In this document: piece after piece, positions 9,106-19,503 of the stretch | Position numbering within the stretch: the first letter of the stretch is position 1 | How the letters are laid out: each line of letters opens with the position of its first letter | Assembly: GCA_017354415.1 (NCBI GenBank) | Contig: JAFMQY010000011.1 | Coordinates: forward strand, 1 to 40,561 | Source: Nocardioides sp. | GTDB taxonomy: Bacteria; Actinomycetota; Actinomycetes; Propionibacteriales; Nocardioidaceae | Direction of reading: 5' to 3' | DNA length: 40,561 nt | Program-made: the position numbers and the translations under genes | Notes under the pieces: generated by a model | Databases searched by the model: none | Seen by the model: only the letters and a program-made list of their open reading frames with translations | What the model was told of the DNA's origin: nothing

Positions 9106-10437
9106 GTGGACGCCCCCGACGCACGACCCGCCGACCGCCCGGACGACCAGCCGACAGACCAGGAGTCGGCGCATCCCGTCGAACTGGGCTATCACCACCC
9201 CTACGACAACCCTGCACGCCACGGAGCACCGCCGCCTCCTCCCCCGGTGCCGCCCGTGCCGTGGGCGTCGTACGCCGCCCCTCCCCCGCCTCGGCGCCGA
9301 CACGGCCTGCGTGCGGTCGCGCTGGGCACCGCGCTGGCCGTGGTTGCCGCTGCGGGCGTAGCTGGATTCGCCGTCGGTCGCTGGCACGACGGCGGTCAGC
9401 CCTCGGCGGGCGGCCTCGGCCACGTGCCCGGTGCGTCGGGTCAGGGCGGTCAGGGGAACGGCGAGCTCACGCCGTTCGGCGGCTCGCCGTTCAGCGGGCC
9501 GGGCAGTGAGGGCAACTCGCCCTTCGACTCCTCGTCCGGCACCCCGGCCTCCAGTGACCAGGTCACCGGGCTGGTGCGGGTCGCGGCGACCCTCAAGTAC
9601 CAAGGTGGCATGGCCGCCGGCACCGGCATGATCCTGACCAGCACCGGCGAGGTCGTCACGAACCACCACGTCGTGGAGGGCGCGACGAAGATCCAGGTGA
9701 AGGTGATGAGCACCGGCCAGACCTACCGCGCCTCGGTCGTCGGCACGGATGCCAAGGACGACGTCGCGGTCCTCCAGCTACAGGACGCGACGGGTCTCGC
9801 CACGGTGACGCCCGACACCAACGGGATCGGCGTGGGCGACGCGGTGACGGCCGTGGGCGACGCCGGGGGTTCCGCGTCCAACCTCTCGGCCGCGGAGGGC
9901 AAGGTGATCGCGACCGGTCGTCACATCACCACGCACAGCGAGGACGGTCACGCGAGCGAGCGGTTGAACGGGTTGATCGAGATCAGCAGCGACGTGATCT
10001 CCGGAGACTCCGGCGGCGCGACGTACGACGCCCAGGGCGAGGTGGCCGGCATGACCACCGCTGCCTCGAGCGGCACCCGCGATGTCGTCGGCTACGCGAT
10101 CCCGATCGCTCGAGTGCTCCGGATCGCCGGCGACCTCGAGCACGGCACGGTCAACGCTCGCTACGAGTACGGCTCCCCTGCCTTCCTCGGGATCGGCCTC
10201 GAGGGCAACGACACCACGGTGGCCGGGGTCTACCCGGGTACGCCGGCAGCCCGTGCGGGAATCAGCACCGGCGACAGCGTGACCCGCGTCGGCAGCACCC
10301 GCGTCAGCAGCGCGGACGCACTGCGGCAGGCGATCAGGGCGTGCTCCCCCGGCGATCAGGTCCGAGTCACGTGGAGGGACACCTCCGGCATCACCCACAT
10401 CGCAACCGTCACGCTCATGGCCGGACCCGTGGCCTGA
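9106..10437 (+). CDS. S1C-type trypsin-like serine protease with C-terminal PDZ domain (HtrA/DegP-like), single N-terminal TM
   Basis: GTG start with GGAGGA upstream; TM segment LRAVALGTALAVVAAAGVAGFAVGR; catalytic motifs TNHHVVEGA, DDVAVLQL, SGDSGGATY; PDZ-like FLGIGLEGND...GVYPGTPAARAGISTGDSVTRVG. Confidence 0.92.
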   Translation: MDAPDARPADRPDDQPTDQESAHPVELGYHHPYDNPARHGAPPPPPPVPPVPWASYAAPPPPRRRHGLRAVALGTALAVVAAAGVAGFAVGRWHDGGQPSAGGLGHVPGASGQGGQGNGELTPFGGSPFSGPGSEGNSPFDSSSGTPASSDQVTGLVRVAATLKYQGGMAAGTGMILTSTGEVVTNHHVVEGATKIQVKVMSTGQTYRASVVGTDAKDDVAVLQLQDATGLATVTPDTNGIGVGDAVTAVGDAGGSASNLSAAEGKVIATGRHITTHSEDGHASERLNGLIEISSDVISGDSGGATYDAQGEVAGMTTAASSGTRDVVGYAIPIARVLRIAGDLEHGTVNARYEYGSPAFLGIGLEGNDTTVAGVYPGTPAARAGISTGDSVTRVGSTRVSSADALRQAIRACSPGDQVRVTWRDTSGITHIATVTLMAGPVA

Positions 10438-10574
10438 TCGGGCACCGAGATTTTGCCTTCTGGTCGGTGAAGAAGGTTTGAAGACGGCACCACCGGGGAA
10501 CACGATGTGATATCGGCCGCCAGCCGACGTATGCAGGCGTGGGGGGAGCGGCCCTTTCCGCAAGGGCGCATCAC

Positions 10575-10754
10575 ATGTTCCTGTCGAATCTCGCCATCGC
10601 GAACATCTTCTTGTTCTTCGCCATCCTCTGCATGGTGCTCAGCTTTGCCGCCGCAATGCCGCTGTTCTTCGCGTACTCCGTGGGGGCGACCACCCTCGCC
10701 GGCGCGGTGCGCTACCACGAGCTGCCTCATGACCGCAGGACGAAGCCTCACTGA
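10575..10754 (+). CDS. Possible small membrane protein (59 aa)
   Basis: MFLSNLAIANIFLFFAILCMVLSFAAAMPLFFAYSVGATTLAGAVRYHELPHDRRTKPH; strongly hydrophobic N-terminus; weak RBS. Confidence 0.4.
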   Translation: MFLSNLAIANIFLFFAILCMVLSFAAAMPLFFAYSVGATTLAGAVRYHELPHDRRTKPH

Positions 10755-10789
10755 CCAACGGCTGACCTCGGCCCGACCGACCCCCGACG

Positions 10790-10818
10790 GCCCCGGGCGG
10801 AATGTTTCCTCCCGGGGC
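10790..10818. terminator. Strong GC-rich hairpin without U-tract, between the htrA region and osmC
   Basis: GCCCCGGG c GGAA tgt TTCC t CCCGGGGC: 8 bp + one mismatch + 4 bp stem, 3-nt loop. Confidence 0.5.
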
Positions 10819-10868
10819 TGGGGTTGGGCCGACGTCAGCCGTTCCCCATCCCTATCGAGGAGGCAACG

Positions 10869-11309
10869 ATGCCGACCCGTACCGCCCGTACCGCCTGGAC
10901 CGGGACGCTCGAGCAGGGCTCCGGCCAGGTCGAGCTCACCAGCTCCAAGCTCGCGACGTACGACGTCTCGTTCCCGAAGCGTGCCGCCGAGGACGCCGGC
11001 GGGACCACCAGCCCCGAGGAGCTGATCGCCGCGGCCCACTCGGCGTGCTACGCGATGCAGCTGTCCGCCCTGATCGCCCAGGCCGGGGGGACGCCCCAAG
11101 CGCTCGACGTGCAGGCCGACGTCTCGCTCGGTCCCGACCCTGCCGGTGGTTTCCGGCTGACCGGGATCACGATCACGGTGCGTGGCGAGGTCGACGGCCT
11201 CGACGCGGCGGGCTTCGAGCAGGTCGCTCAGGAGGCGAAGGCGGGCTGCCCGGTGAGCAAGGCCCTCACCGGCGTCGAGATCACTCTCGCCGCAGCGCTC
11301 GAGACCTGA
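10869..11309 (+). CDS. OsmC/Ohr-family peroxiredoxin
   Basis: AAHSACYAMQLSALI and AKAGCPVSKAL cysteine motifs; RBS gaggaggcaacg before ATG at 10869. Confidence 0.92.
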   Translation: MPTRTARTAWTGTLEQGSGQVELTSSKLATYDVSFPKRAAEDAGGTTSPEELIAAAHSACYAMQLSALIAQAGGTPQALDVQADVSLGPDPAGGFRLTGITITVRGEVDGLDAAGFEQVAQEAKAGCPVSKALTGVEITLAAALET

Positions 11310-11345
11310 CGCCGCGTCCCCATCGGGCGGTCGACCGGCGCGTCC

Positions 11346-11999
11346 TCAGCCGGCGTCGGGCCGTCCGCTGACGACGACGGCCAGGCCGAGCCCGATCATC
11401 GACATGCCGCCCACCTTGCCGAGAGCGCGGCCGCGCCTGGGAGAAGTGCTGAACCAGCGTCGCAGCTGGCTCGCCAGGAGCGCCCAGAGGCTGTCAGAGC
11501 ACAGGCCGATCCCGAACGCGACCAGCCCGAGCAGCACCATCTGCAGAGTGGCGTCGCCACGGCCGCGGTCGATGAACGGCGGGAGCACGGCCGCGAAGAT
11601 CACGTAGGCCTTCGGGTTGGTGAAGCCGACGACGAAGCCTTGGCGCAGCGCCCGGATGCCACGGATCGCCGGCGCCTGCTCGGAGGTGGCAACATCGATA
11701 CCGTGGCGGTGCCGGAGCGCCTGGATCCCGAGGTAGACGAGGAAGACCGCGCCCAGGATCTTCACCACCTCGAAAGCCGCGTCCGAGGTCGCGACCAGGT
11801 CGCCGAGGCCCAGCGACACCAGCGCCAGCACCGCGAGCAGACCCAAGGAGTTGCCGACGACGGTGGTGAGCGCGACCGAGCGGCCGTAGGTGAGCGCCCG
11901 CCCTATCGTGAACACCACGCTCGGGCCGGGAATGGCGATCAGGACCAGCGCGACCAGCCCGAAGGTGATCACCTGATGCATCGTCACCATACGCGGCAT
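11346..11999 (-). CDS. LysE family translocator (amino-acid exporter)
   Basis: MHQVITFGLVALVLIAIPGPSVVFTIGRALTYG...GFVVGFTNPKAYVIFAAVLPPFID; start chosen at the MPRMVTMHQ methionine (exact start uncertain). Confidence 0.88.
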   Translation of the reverse strand: MPRMVTMHQVITFGLVALVLIAIPGPSVVFTIGRALTYGRSVALTTVVGNSLGLLAVLALVSLGLGDLVATSDAAFEVVKILGAVFLVYLGIQALRHRHGIDVATSEQAPAIRGIRALRQGFVVGFTNPKAYVIFAAVLPPFIDRGRGDATLQMVLLGLVAFGIGLCSDSLWALLASQLRRWFSTSPRRGRALGKVGGMSMIGLGLAVVVSGRPDAG

Positions 12000-12049
12000 G
12001 GTCTCACGTGGGGCACCCGGCCCGCCCGTTCGTTTCGAGGGCTGGGTGG

Positions 12050-13408
12050 TCAGCGCCTGCGGCGCTCGCGGACTCTCTGGTTGAGCACGATCGGCGTACC
12101 GACGAAGCCGAACTCCTCGCGCAGGCGGCGCTCGATGTAGCGCTCGTACGCCGCGTCGAGCTTGCCCGACGTGAACAGCACGAACGTCGGTGGCGCGACC
12201 GAGGACTGGGTGCCGAACAGGATCTTGGGCTGCTTCCCGCTTCGCACCGGGTGCGGATGCTCGGCGACCAGGCGGCCCAGGAAGGAGTTGAGCGCGCCGG
12301 TGGAGACGCGGGTCTCCCAGCCCTCGAGGGCCTTGTCCAGGGCGGGCACGAGCCGGTCGACGTGCCAGCCGGTGCGGGCGGTGACGTTGATCCGGGGCGC
12401 CCACTGCACCTGGACCAGCTCCTGCTCGACCTCACGCTCGAGGTAGTGCCGGCGCTCCTCGTCGACCAGGTCCCACTTGTTGAACGCGATCACCAGCGCC
12501 CGCCCGGCGTCCCGAACGGTCTGCAGGATCCGGACGTCCTGCTCGGAGATGCTCTGGGCCGCGTCCAGCACCAGCACAGCGACCTCGGCCCGGTCGACGG
12601 CGGTCGACGTCCGGAGGGAGGCGTAGAACTCGTGGCCCGAAGCCTCCTTGACCCGCTTGCGGATGCCGGCGGTGTCGATGAAGCGCCACTCGCGGCCACC
12701 CAGCTCGACCAGCTCGTCCACAGGGTCGACGGTCGTCCCGGCGACGGAGTCCACCACGACGCGTTCGGCACCGACCAGCTTGTTCAGCAACGAGGACTTG
12801 CCGACGTTGGGCTTGCCGACGATGGCGACCCGGCGTGGTCCGGCCTCCTCCTCGAACGACTGCTCCGGAGGCTCGGGCAGCACCGCGAGCACGGCGTCGA
12901 GCAGGTCGCCTGAACCGCGCCCGTGCAGCGCCGAGACGGGGATGGGCTCGCCGAGGCCGAGGTTCCACAGGCCGTACGCCTCTGCCTCGGTGCGCTGGTC
13001 GTCGACCTTGTTCGCCGCGAGCAGGACGGGCTTCTTCGACCTCCGCAGCACCTTCACCACGGCCTCGTCTGCGTCCGTGATGCCGACGGTCGCGTCGACC
13101 ACGAACAGCACCGCGTCGGCCAGGGAGACCGCGATCTCGGCCTGCGCCTTGATCCGCTCGGCCCTCCCACGGGCGTCGGGGTCCCAGCCCCCCGTGTCCA
13201 CGACCGTGAACGCCCGGCCGGCCCAGGTCGCGTCGTACGACACGCGGTCGCGGGTGACGCCCGGGGTGTCCTCCACGACGGCCTCGCGTCGGCCGAGGAT
13301 CCGGTTCACCAGGGTGGACTTGCCGACGTTCGGACGGCCGACGACCGCCAGCACCGGGAGCGGTCCGGCCGGAGCGCCGCTGGGCTCGGTGCCGGGCTCG
13401 CTGTTCAT
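12050..13408 (-). CDS. der: Ribosome biogenesis GTPase Der (EngA), two G domains plus KH-like domain
   Basis: [34 protein letters not shown]...[20 protein letters not shown]...; ATG at 13408. Confidence 0.97.
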   Translation of the reverse strand: MNSEPGTEPSGAPAGPLPVLAVVGRPNVGKSTLVNRILGRREAVVEDTPGVTRDRVSYDATWAGRAFTVVDTGGWDPDARGRAERIKAQAEIAVSLADAVLFVVDATVGITDADEAVVKVLRRSKKPVLLAANKVDDQRTEAEAYGLWNLGLGEPIPVSALHGRGSGDLLDAVLAVLPEPPEQSFEEEAGPRRVAIVGKPNVGKSSLLNKLVGAERVVVDSVAGTTVDPVDELVELGGREWRFIDTAGIRKRVKEASGHEFYASLRTSTAVDRAEVAVLVLDAAQSISEQDVRILQTVRDAGRALVIAFNKWDLVDEERRHYLEREVEQELVQVQWAPRINVTARTGWHVDRLVPALDKALEGWETRVSTGALNSFLGRLVAEHPHPVRSGKQPKILFGTQSSVAPPTFVLFTSGKLDAAYERYIERRLREEFGFVGTPIVLNQRVRERRRR

Positions 13409-14115
13409 GAGATCTCCTGTGCTTCGGCTGCCGGGATCGGGCCCGGCATGGTCTGTCCGGTCAGCGCCAGGCCGGCCGCCAGGTCTTCCAGCATCCGGGC
13501 GTGCAGGGCGGCGGAAGTGTCGGCGACCAGCTGTCGCTTCCGGGGCCAAGGCTGCTGGGCGACCCGGAACGGCGCGCCGTACACGAGGTCGATCACGCCA
13601 CCCGGATCGGGCAGCGCGTTCTTGCCCCCTCCTGCCGGCCGGGTCCCGAACATCATCAGCGGGACGATCGGCGCGCCGGTGACCAGCGCGAGGTACGCCG
13701 CGCCGTTGTGGAATCGCTCCAGGTCGCCGGCCCCGCGGTTGCCCTCGGGGAAGATGCCCACCGCGTGCCCATGGTGGAGCACGTGAAGGGAGGTACGGAT
13801 CGCGTGCACGTCGACGGCGAAGCGGTCGAGCTCGATCTGCCCGGTGGCCCGGAGGAAGGCACCCATCGGTCCGTGGAACATCTCCTGCTTGGTCAGCGCG
13901 TGCACCGGTCGGGGGCCGAAGAGCGCGAACAACGGGCCGTCGATCACACCGGTGTGGTTGGCCGCGACGATCACCGGCCCCTGCGGCGGGACGAGAGCGG
14001 TGCCGTGCTCGCGCACGTCGTACCGGCGCCGGATCGTCCACTGCGCGGCCCGGCGCCCGGGATAGAGGGGCCACGTCGGGGGGTGCCGGAGACGGTGGCC
14101 AGGACGAGGGGTCAT
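13405..14115 (-). CDS. 1-acyl-sn-glycerol-3-phosphate acyltransferase (PlsC-like)
   Basis: [14 protein letters not shown] (HX4D-like) and FPEGNRG motifs; ATGA overlap with der. Confidence 0.92.
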   Translation of the reverse strand: MTPRPGHRLRHPPTWPLYPGRRAAQWTIRRRYDVREHGTALVPPQGPVIVAANHTGVIDGPLFALFGPRPVHALTKQEMFHGPMGAFLRATGQIELDRFAVDVHAIRTSLHVLHHGHAVGIFPEGNRGAGDLERFHNGAAYLALVTGAPIVPLMMFGTRPAGGGKNALPDPGGVIDLVYGAPFRVAQQPWPRKRQLVADTSAALHARMLEDLAAGLALTGQTMPGPIPAAEAQEIS

Positions 14116-14795
14116 CGGGCGTCCTCGACCATGTGCACGATGAGGTCGACGACCTCCTCCAAGGTGTACGGCGTGGTGTCGACGTGGACCGCACCTTCGG
14201 CCTTGGTCAGCGGAGACGCGGCACGGGTGGAGTCGATCGCGTCCCGCGCCCGCAAGGACGACTCGGTCGCGGCCACGTCGGAGCCGCCCTCCTCGGCGGT
14301 ACGCCGGGCGGCACGGGCCGCAGCCTCCGCGGTCAGGAACACCTTCACCTCGGCGTCCGGCGCGACCACGGACCCGATGTCACGACCCTCGACCACGATG
14401 CCGCCGTTCTCCAGCGCGCCGTCGATGACCGCGCGTTGCAGAACCAGCAGGCGGGCGCGCACCTCGGGCACCGCGCTGACGGCTGAGACCGCGCCGGTGA
14501 CCTCCGGGGTGCGGATCGCAGCCGCGACGTCCGCGCCGTCCACGGTGATGGTCGGAGCGAACGGGTCGGTCCCCGCGACGATCTCCGGCTCGCCGCAGCG
14601 CGCCGCCACGGCCACAGGGTCGTCCACCGGCACGTCGTTGCGCAGCATCCACCAGGTCATCGCGCGGTACATCGCGCCGGTGTCGAGGAAGCGGAGTCCG
14701 AGCCGCGTGGCAACTCCCCGTGAGGTGCTCGACTTGCCCGAGCCCGAGGTGCCATCGATGGCGACGACCACGCCAGTGGGTGCGGGTGCGCTCAC
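14112..14795 (-). CDS. cmk: Cytidylate kinase
   Basis: [42 protein letters not shown]...[23 protein letters not shown]. Confidence 0.97.
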   Translation of the reverse strand: MSAPAPTGVVVAIDGTSGSGKSSTSRGVATRLGLRFLDTGAMYRAMTWWMLRNDVPVDDPVAVAARCGEPEIVAGTDPFAPTITVDGADVAAAIRTPEVTGAVSAVSAVPEVRARLLVLQRAVIDGALENGGIVVEGRDIGSVVAPDAEVKVFLTAEAAARAARRTAEEGGSDVAATESSLRARDAIDSTRAASPLTKAEGAVHVDTTPYTLEEVVDLIVHMVEDAR

Positions 14796-14954
14796 GGTGG
14801 TGTCCTGGGGTGGGGTGGAGGCTCGGCCAAGCGTTCAGCGTAGTGGGGATCGGCTCCGGAACGGGATTTCGCGGTGCGGTCGGACGGTGCTGTCGAAAAC
14901 CGGACCCCGCGTTCGACGTACGGGTGACACCACCGTCGAACCGAAGGACCACCG

Positions 14955-16394
14955 ATGTCATCGACCGACCGCCGCTGGCTGGCTCTCATCACGTTGTGCT
15001 CCGGGACGCTGATGATCGTGCTGGACGCGACCATCGTGAACGTCGCCCTCCCGGACATCTCCGCCGACCTCGGGTTCTCCCCCAGTGGCCTGTCGTGGGT
15101 GGTGAACGCCTACCTGATCGCCTTCGGCGGCCTCTTGCTGCTCGCGGGGCGCCTGGGCGATCTCCTCGGTCAGCGCCGGGTCTTCCTGTGCGGCCTGGCC
15201 GTCTTCGTGGTCGCCTCCCTCGCGTGCGCCATCGCACCGGCACCGTCGTTCCTGGTGGCCGCGCGGCTGGTGCAGGGCGTGGGTGGCGCGTTCACGTCCG
15301 CGGTCGTGCTCGGCATGATCGTCTCGCTGTTCCCGGAGCCGGCCGAGCAGGCGAAGGCGATCGGGGTGTACGGGTTCGTCGCCTCCTCGGGCGGCTCGAT
15401 CGGGCTGGTCGCCGGTGGCGTCCTGACCTCGGCCCTCGACTGGCGCTGGATCTTCCTGGTCAACGTGCCGGTGGGTGTGGCCACCTGGGTCGCGACCCTG
15501 AGGTACGTCGATCCGCAACGTCCGACGACCGCCGGCAGGCGTGCCGACACCACCAGCGCGGCGCTGCTCACGGCGGGTCTGATGACCGGTGTCTACACGA
15601 TCGTCGAGGTCACGCAGCGTCCGTTCGGCTCGACGGCGACCACCGCCGCCCTGGCGATCGCCCTGCTCGTGGGGTTCGTCGTCCGACAGGCCGGCGCTGC
15701 CGAGCCGCTGCTGCCGCTCCGCCTGTTCCGGTCGCGCACCGTCACCGGCGCCAACGCCGTCCAGGGACTGCTGGTCGTGGGCATGTTCGGCACCTTCTTC
15801 CTGGGCGCGCTCTACTTCCAGGACGTGCGCGGGTACGGCCCGCTCCAGATCGGCCTGGCCTTCCTGCCCTCGACGGTGGCCATGGGCCTGATGTCCCTGC
15901 GTTTCGCAGGAGACGTCACCCGGCGGTTCGGAGTGCACAGAACGCTGATCCTGAGCCTCGTGCTGCTCTCGGTGGGCCTGGTGCTGCTCTCCCGCGTCCC
16001 GGCAGGAGGCGCGTACGTCGTCGACGTTGCACCGGCGCTCGTGCTGACCGGGCTGGGCGCGGGTCTCGGCTTCCCGGCGCTGACCGGCATGGCGATGTCG
16101 GCCGCCACACCTGCGGACTCCGGAGTCGCCTCGGGGCTCTACAACACGACGGTCCAGGTCTGCGGTGCCGTCGGGCTGGCGGTGCTCTCCAGCCTGTCCA
16201 CGGGTCGCACCCACCACCTCGTGGTCGGCGGCGCGGACCCGACGTCGGCCCTCGTCGGCGGGTACGACGTGGCGTTCCTGGTGGCCGCTGGTGCGGCCGT
16301 TGCCGCGGCGGGCCTGGCCATCGGTGTGCTCCGGCCGCGCTCGGTCGAGGCCGAGCCGATCCCGGAGCGGGACCTCGTCGCGGAGTCGGCCTGA
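14955..16394 (+). CDS. MFS transporter, DHA2 (14-TM) drug-efflux type
   Basis: LCSGTLMIVLDATIVNVALPDISADLGFSPSGLSWVVNAYLIAFGGLLLLAGRLGDLLGQRRVF signature. Confidence 0.93.
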   Translation: MSSTDRRWLALITLCSGTLMIVLDATIVNVALPDISADLGFSPSGLSWVVNAYLIAFGGLLLLAGRLGDLLGQRRVFLCGLAVFVVASLACAIAPAPSFLVAARLVQGVGGAFTSAVVLGMIVSLFPEPAEQAKAIGVYGFVASSGGSIGLVAGGVLTSALDWRWIFLVNVPVGVATWVATLRYVDPQRPTTAGRRADTTSAALLTAGLMTGVYTIVEVTQRPFGSTATTAALAIALLVGFVVRQAGAAEPLLPLRLFRSRTVTGANAVQGLLVVGMFGTFFLGALYFQDVRGYGPLQIGLAFLPSTVAMGLMSLRFAGDVTRRFGVHRTLILSLVLLSVGLVLLSRVPAGGAYVVDVAPALVLTGLGAGLGFPALTGMAMSAATPADSGVASGLYNTTVQVCGAVGLAVLSSLSTGRTHHLVVGGADPTSALVGGYDVAFLVAAGAAVAAAGLAIGVLRPRSVEAEPIPERDLVAESA

Positions 16395-16401
16395 GGCCTG
16401 C

Positions 16402-17460
16402 TCAGCGATGCGTGTCCCAGCCGCGCCGGCCGAGAGACGTGAGCAGCTGGTCGGCCCGGGTCTCGTCCACCACGAGCTCCACGAGGCCCATCTCCCGGGC
16501 CGGGTCGTGGTCGATGTGGACGTCCTCGATGTTGACGCCGCTCGCACCGGCATCCGCGAACAGCCGGGCCAGCTCGCCCGGGTGGTCCGGCAGCGCGACG
16601 TACACCGAGACGGTGGGACGGGACGGACCGCCGTGCTTGCCGGGGATGGCCTGAGTGCCGGCGACCCCCAGCTGCAGGATCTCCTCGAGCGAGCCGCGGT
16701 CGCCGGTGGTGACGGCGTCGATGAGTACGTCGAGCTGGTCACGCACCTGGGTCAGGAGCCCCGCGACCGCCGCGGAGTTGGCGGCGACGATCTGCTGCCA
16801 GAGCTTCGGGTCGCCCGCGGCCACGCGCGTCACGTCGCGTACGCCCTGTCCGCTCAGGGCGAGATGGTCGGCTGGTGCCCCGGCGAGCCGGCCGGCGACC
16901 AGCACGGAGAGCAGGTGCGGCAGGTGGGAGGTGCGTGCCACGGCCTCGTCGTGCTCCTCGGGAGTGAGGCGTACGACGCTCGCGCCCGCCAGCCGGGCCA
17001 GCTCCTCGACCGCCGCGGTCGCCGCTTCGGACGAGCGCTTGTGGGGGGTGACCGCCCAGGGGCGACCGTCGAACATGGTTTCCGTCGCGGCGAGCGGACC
17101 TGACCGTTCGCTGCCGGACATCGGGTGGCCGCCGGCGTACCGCTCGATCCCCCACATGTCCTCCAGGGCGCGCAGCGGAGCGGTCTTCACGCTCCCGACG
17201 TCGGTCACCCAGGCGTCGGTCTCGATCAGGGCGCGCGCCACCTCGGCGCCGACGTGGTCCGGGGGGACTGCGACCACGACGAGCCCGACCGGTCCCCCTT
17301 CGTACGCGTGCCCAGCCCCGAGGCCGGTGGCGGTGCGCAGGTGCTCGCGGTTGCGGTCGCGCAGGAGCACCTCGATCCGCCGGCGGCGCAGGGCCAGGCC
17401 GAGGGAGGTCCCGAGAAGGCCGGTCCCGACGACCAGGACCGGCTCTGGCAGGTCACTCAT
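16402..17460 (-). CDS. tyrA: Prephenate dehydrogenase with C-terminal ACT domain
   Basis: VLVVGTGLLGTSLGLALRRR...TDVGSVKTAPL...GGHPMSGSERSGP; C-terminal SVYVALPDHPGELARLFADAGASGVNIEDVHI (ACT). Confidence 0.94.
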   Translation of the reverse strand: MSDLPEPVLVVGTGLLGTSLGLALRRRRIEVLLRDRNREHLRTATGLGAGHAYEGGPVGLVVVAVPPDHVGAEVARALIETDAWVTDVGSVKTAPLRALEDMWGIERYAGGHPMSGSERSGPLAATETMFDGRPWAVTPHKRSSEAATAAVEELARLAGASVVRLTPEEHDEAVARTSHLPHLLSVLVAGRLAGAPADHLALSGQGVRDVTRVAAGDPKLWQQIVAANSAAVAGLLTQVRDQLDVLIDAVTTGDRGSLEEILQLGVAGTQAIPGKHGGPSRPTVSVYVALPDHPGELARLFADAGASGVNIEDVHIDHDPAREMGLVELVVDETRADQLLTSLGRRGWDTHR

Positions 17461-17872
17461 GGGCTTCCTCACCGGGCTCGCCCACCGGCGGTGTGTCCGG
17501 CACCGCCCTGACCCGGGCCAGGTCTCGCCGGAGGGCGGCTGCGCCGTGCAGGTAGACGTGGGTGATGTCGGCGCGCGGCAGGTCGGTCTCGACGTGGGCC
17601 ATCATCCGCACGACCCGAGGCATCGAGCCCTCGACCTCGAGCTCGCGGGTGCAGATCAGCGGGACGTCGCTGAAGCCCAGCATCCGGGCGGCGTACGCCG
17701 GGAACTCCGAGACCAGATCGGTGGTGGCGGTGAAGATGATCGAGATGAAGTCGTCGACCACCCAGCCGTTGGCGTCCATCACCTCGGTCACCATCTCCGT
17801 GACCCGCTCGAGCATGTGGTCGCGGTCGTCCACCTCGAGCTGGGTCGCCCCGCGCACCGCCCTCACTGCCAC
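17453..17872 (-). CDS. aroH: Chorismate mutase, AroH type
   Basis: MAVRAVRGATQLEVDDRDHMLERVTEMVTEVMDANGWVVDDFISIIFTATTDLVSEFPAYAARMLGFSDVPLICTRELEVEGSMPRVVRMM: AroH hallmark. Confidence 0.95.
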   Translation of the reverse strand: MAVRAVRGATQLEVDDRDHMLERVTEMVTEVMDANGWVVDDFISIIFTATTDLVSEFPAYAARMLGFSDVPLICTRELEVEGSMPRVVRMMAHVETDLPRADITHVYLHGAAALRRDLARVRAVPDTPPVGEPGEEAHE

Positions 17873-18076
17873 GTCCTGACCCTATCCGCGGCGGGCGCTC
17901 GCGGTGGGTGCTGTCCGTCAGCGTGTGCCCGAGACGTCTCGACTGCACAGGGCGGCGTCGCTGAGGGTCCGGCCCCGGACGGTCCGCGCGGGCCAGGCTC
18001 TCGCGTATCGATCGAGAGACCACGAGAGCCGAGCTCGTGGACCACACGGCCCAGCCGCGACCAGGCCCCGATCCGG

Positions 18077-18841
18077 TCAGAGTCGGGCGGCGTCCAGGAG
18101 GGCCCCGAGCTCGTCGTTGGTGAGCTCTCGGACCTCCCCCACCTCGAGCCTGCCCAAGGTCACCGGACCGAACGCGGTCCGGGTCAGCTGGCGGACCGGA
18201 TGTCCGACGTGGTCGAGCAGTCGGCGCACGATCCGGTTGCGACCCTCGTGGATGACCAGCTCGACGATCGACCCCTGGGCGGTGGACCCACGACCACCGA
18301 TCAGCCGGGCCGAGCGCACGGTCACCGGACCGTCGTCCAGGGTGACTCCGGCCAGGAGCTGCTTGATCTCCCCGGCGGTGAGCTTGCCCTCGACCGCCGC
18401 GACGTAGGTCTTGTCGACCTCGTACGACGGGTGCGCCATCCGCTGGGCGAACTCGCCGTCGTTGGTCATCAGCAGCAGCCCCGAGGTGTCGGTGTCGAGC
18501 CGCCCGACATGGAACAGCCGCTCCGGCCGGTCGGCGACCAGGTCGGACAGGGTCCGCCGGCCCTGGGGATCGGACATCGTCGAAACCACTCCGGTGGGCT
18601 TGTTCAGCACCAGGTAGACGTTCGGCGACACGGGCGGCAGGCGCTTCCCCGAGACCCGGATCACCGCCCTGGCCGGGTCGACCTTGGTGCCCAACCGAGT
18701 CACGACCTCTCCGTCGACGGTGACCTCTCCGGAGAGCATCAGCTCCTCGCACTTGCGGCGCGACGCGACCCCGGAACGCGCCAGCAGCTTGTGCAGCCGG
18801 ACCAGCCCGCCGTCGTCGCGCTCGAGATCGGGTCCGGTCAC
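18077..18841 (-). CDS. rluB: Pseudouridine synthase RluB/RsuA family, S4 domain
   Basis: VRLHKLLARSGVASRRKCEELMLSGEVTVDGEVV...GRLDTDTSGLLLMTNDGEFAQRMAHP. Confidence 0.94.
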   Translation of the reverse strand: MTGPDLERDDGGLVRLHKLLARSGVASRRKCEELMLSGEVTVDGEVVTRLGTKVDPARAVIRVSGKRLPPVSPNVYLVLNKPTGVVSTMSDPQGRRTLSDLVADRPERLFHVGRLDTDTSGLLLMTNDGEFAQRMAHPSYEVDKTYVAAVEGKLTAGEIKQLLAGVTLDDGPVTVRSARLIGGRGSTAQGSIVELVIHEGRNRIVRRLLDHVGHPVRQLTRTAFGPVTLGRLEVGEVRELTNDELGALLDAARL

Positions 18842-19503
18842 GCCGCCCCGTCGCCGCCGTCGCCCGACCGGCCCCCGGAGGTCGGGCGCTCGGCGTCGGT
18901 CGAGGCTGTCGAGACCACGCTCCCCGACCCGCCGAGCTCGTCCTCGAGGTCGTCGAGCTCGTCGAGGTCGGGCAGGTACGGCGCCAGCTCGGGCAGCTCG
19001 TCCAACGAGGTGACGCCGATCCGCTCCAGGAAGTACGCGGTCGTGCGGTACAGATAGGCGCCCGAGGAGCGGTCCTGCCCCGCCTCCTCGACCAGGCCGC
19101 GGGTGAGCAGGGTGCGCATCACGCCGTCGACGTTGACACCCCGGATCGCCGAGACCCGGGCCCGCGACACCGGCTGTCTGTAGGCGACCACGGCCAGCGT
19201 CTCGAGCGCGGCCTGGGTGAGTCGCGCCTGCTGGCCGTCGAGCACGAACGACTCGACCACGGGCGCGAACTCCTCCCGGGTGTAGTAGCGCCAGCCGCCC
19301 GCGACGTTGCGCAGCTCGAACCCTCGCCGCTGGTCGGCGTACTCCTGGGCGAGCTCGGCGAGGGCTGCGGTCACGTCGGCGACCGGATGGCCGACCGCCG
19401 AGGCCAGGGTCGTCTCGTCGAGGGGCTGGTCGGCGATCATCAGCAGCGCCTCCAAGGACGGCCGCAGCTCGGCGACCGCGACCTCCAGCACGTCCTCGCT
19501 CAT
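18838..19503 (-). CDS. scpB: SMC-Scp complex subunit ScpB
   Basis: LEALLMIADQPLDETTLASAVG...ALETLAVVAYRQPVSRARVSAIRGVNVDGVMRTLLTRGLVEE. Confidence 0.95.
   Translation of the reverse strand: MSEDVLEVAVAELRPSLEALLMIADQPLDETTLASAVGHPVADVTAALAELAQEYADQRRGFELRNVAGGWRYYTREEFAPVVESFVLDGQQARLTQAALETLAVVAYRQPVSRARVSAIRGVNVDGVMRTLLTRGLVEEAGQDRSSGAYLYRTTAYFLERIGVTSLDELPELAPYLPDLDELDDLEDELGGSGSVVSTASTDAERPTSGGRSGDGGDGAA

Noticed and set aside
10440-10515. Possible tRNA-like or tRNA-fragment sequence on the minus strand (GTGCCGTCTTCAAACCTTCTTCACCGACCA)
   Set aside because: T-arm-like look only; no complete cloverleaf could be drawn.
12050-14194. 714-aa ORF spanning der plus upstream sequence
   Set aside because: The upstream half is out of frame with plsC/cmk; the real der starts at 13408.
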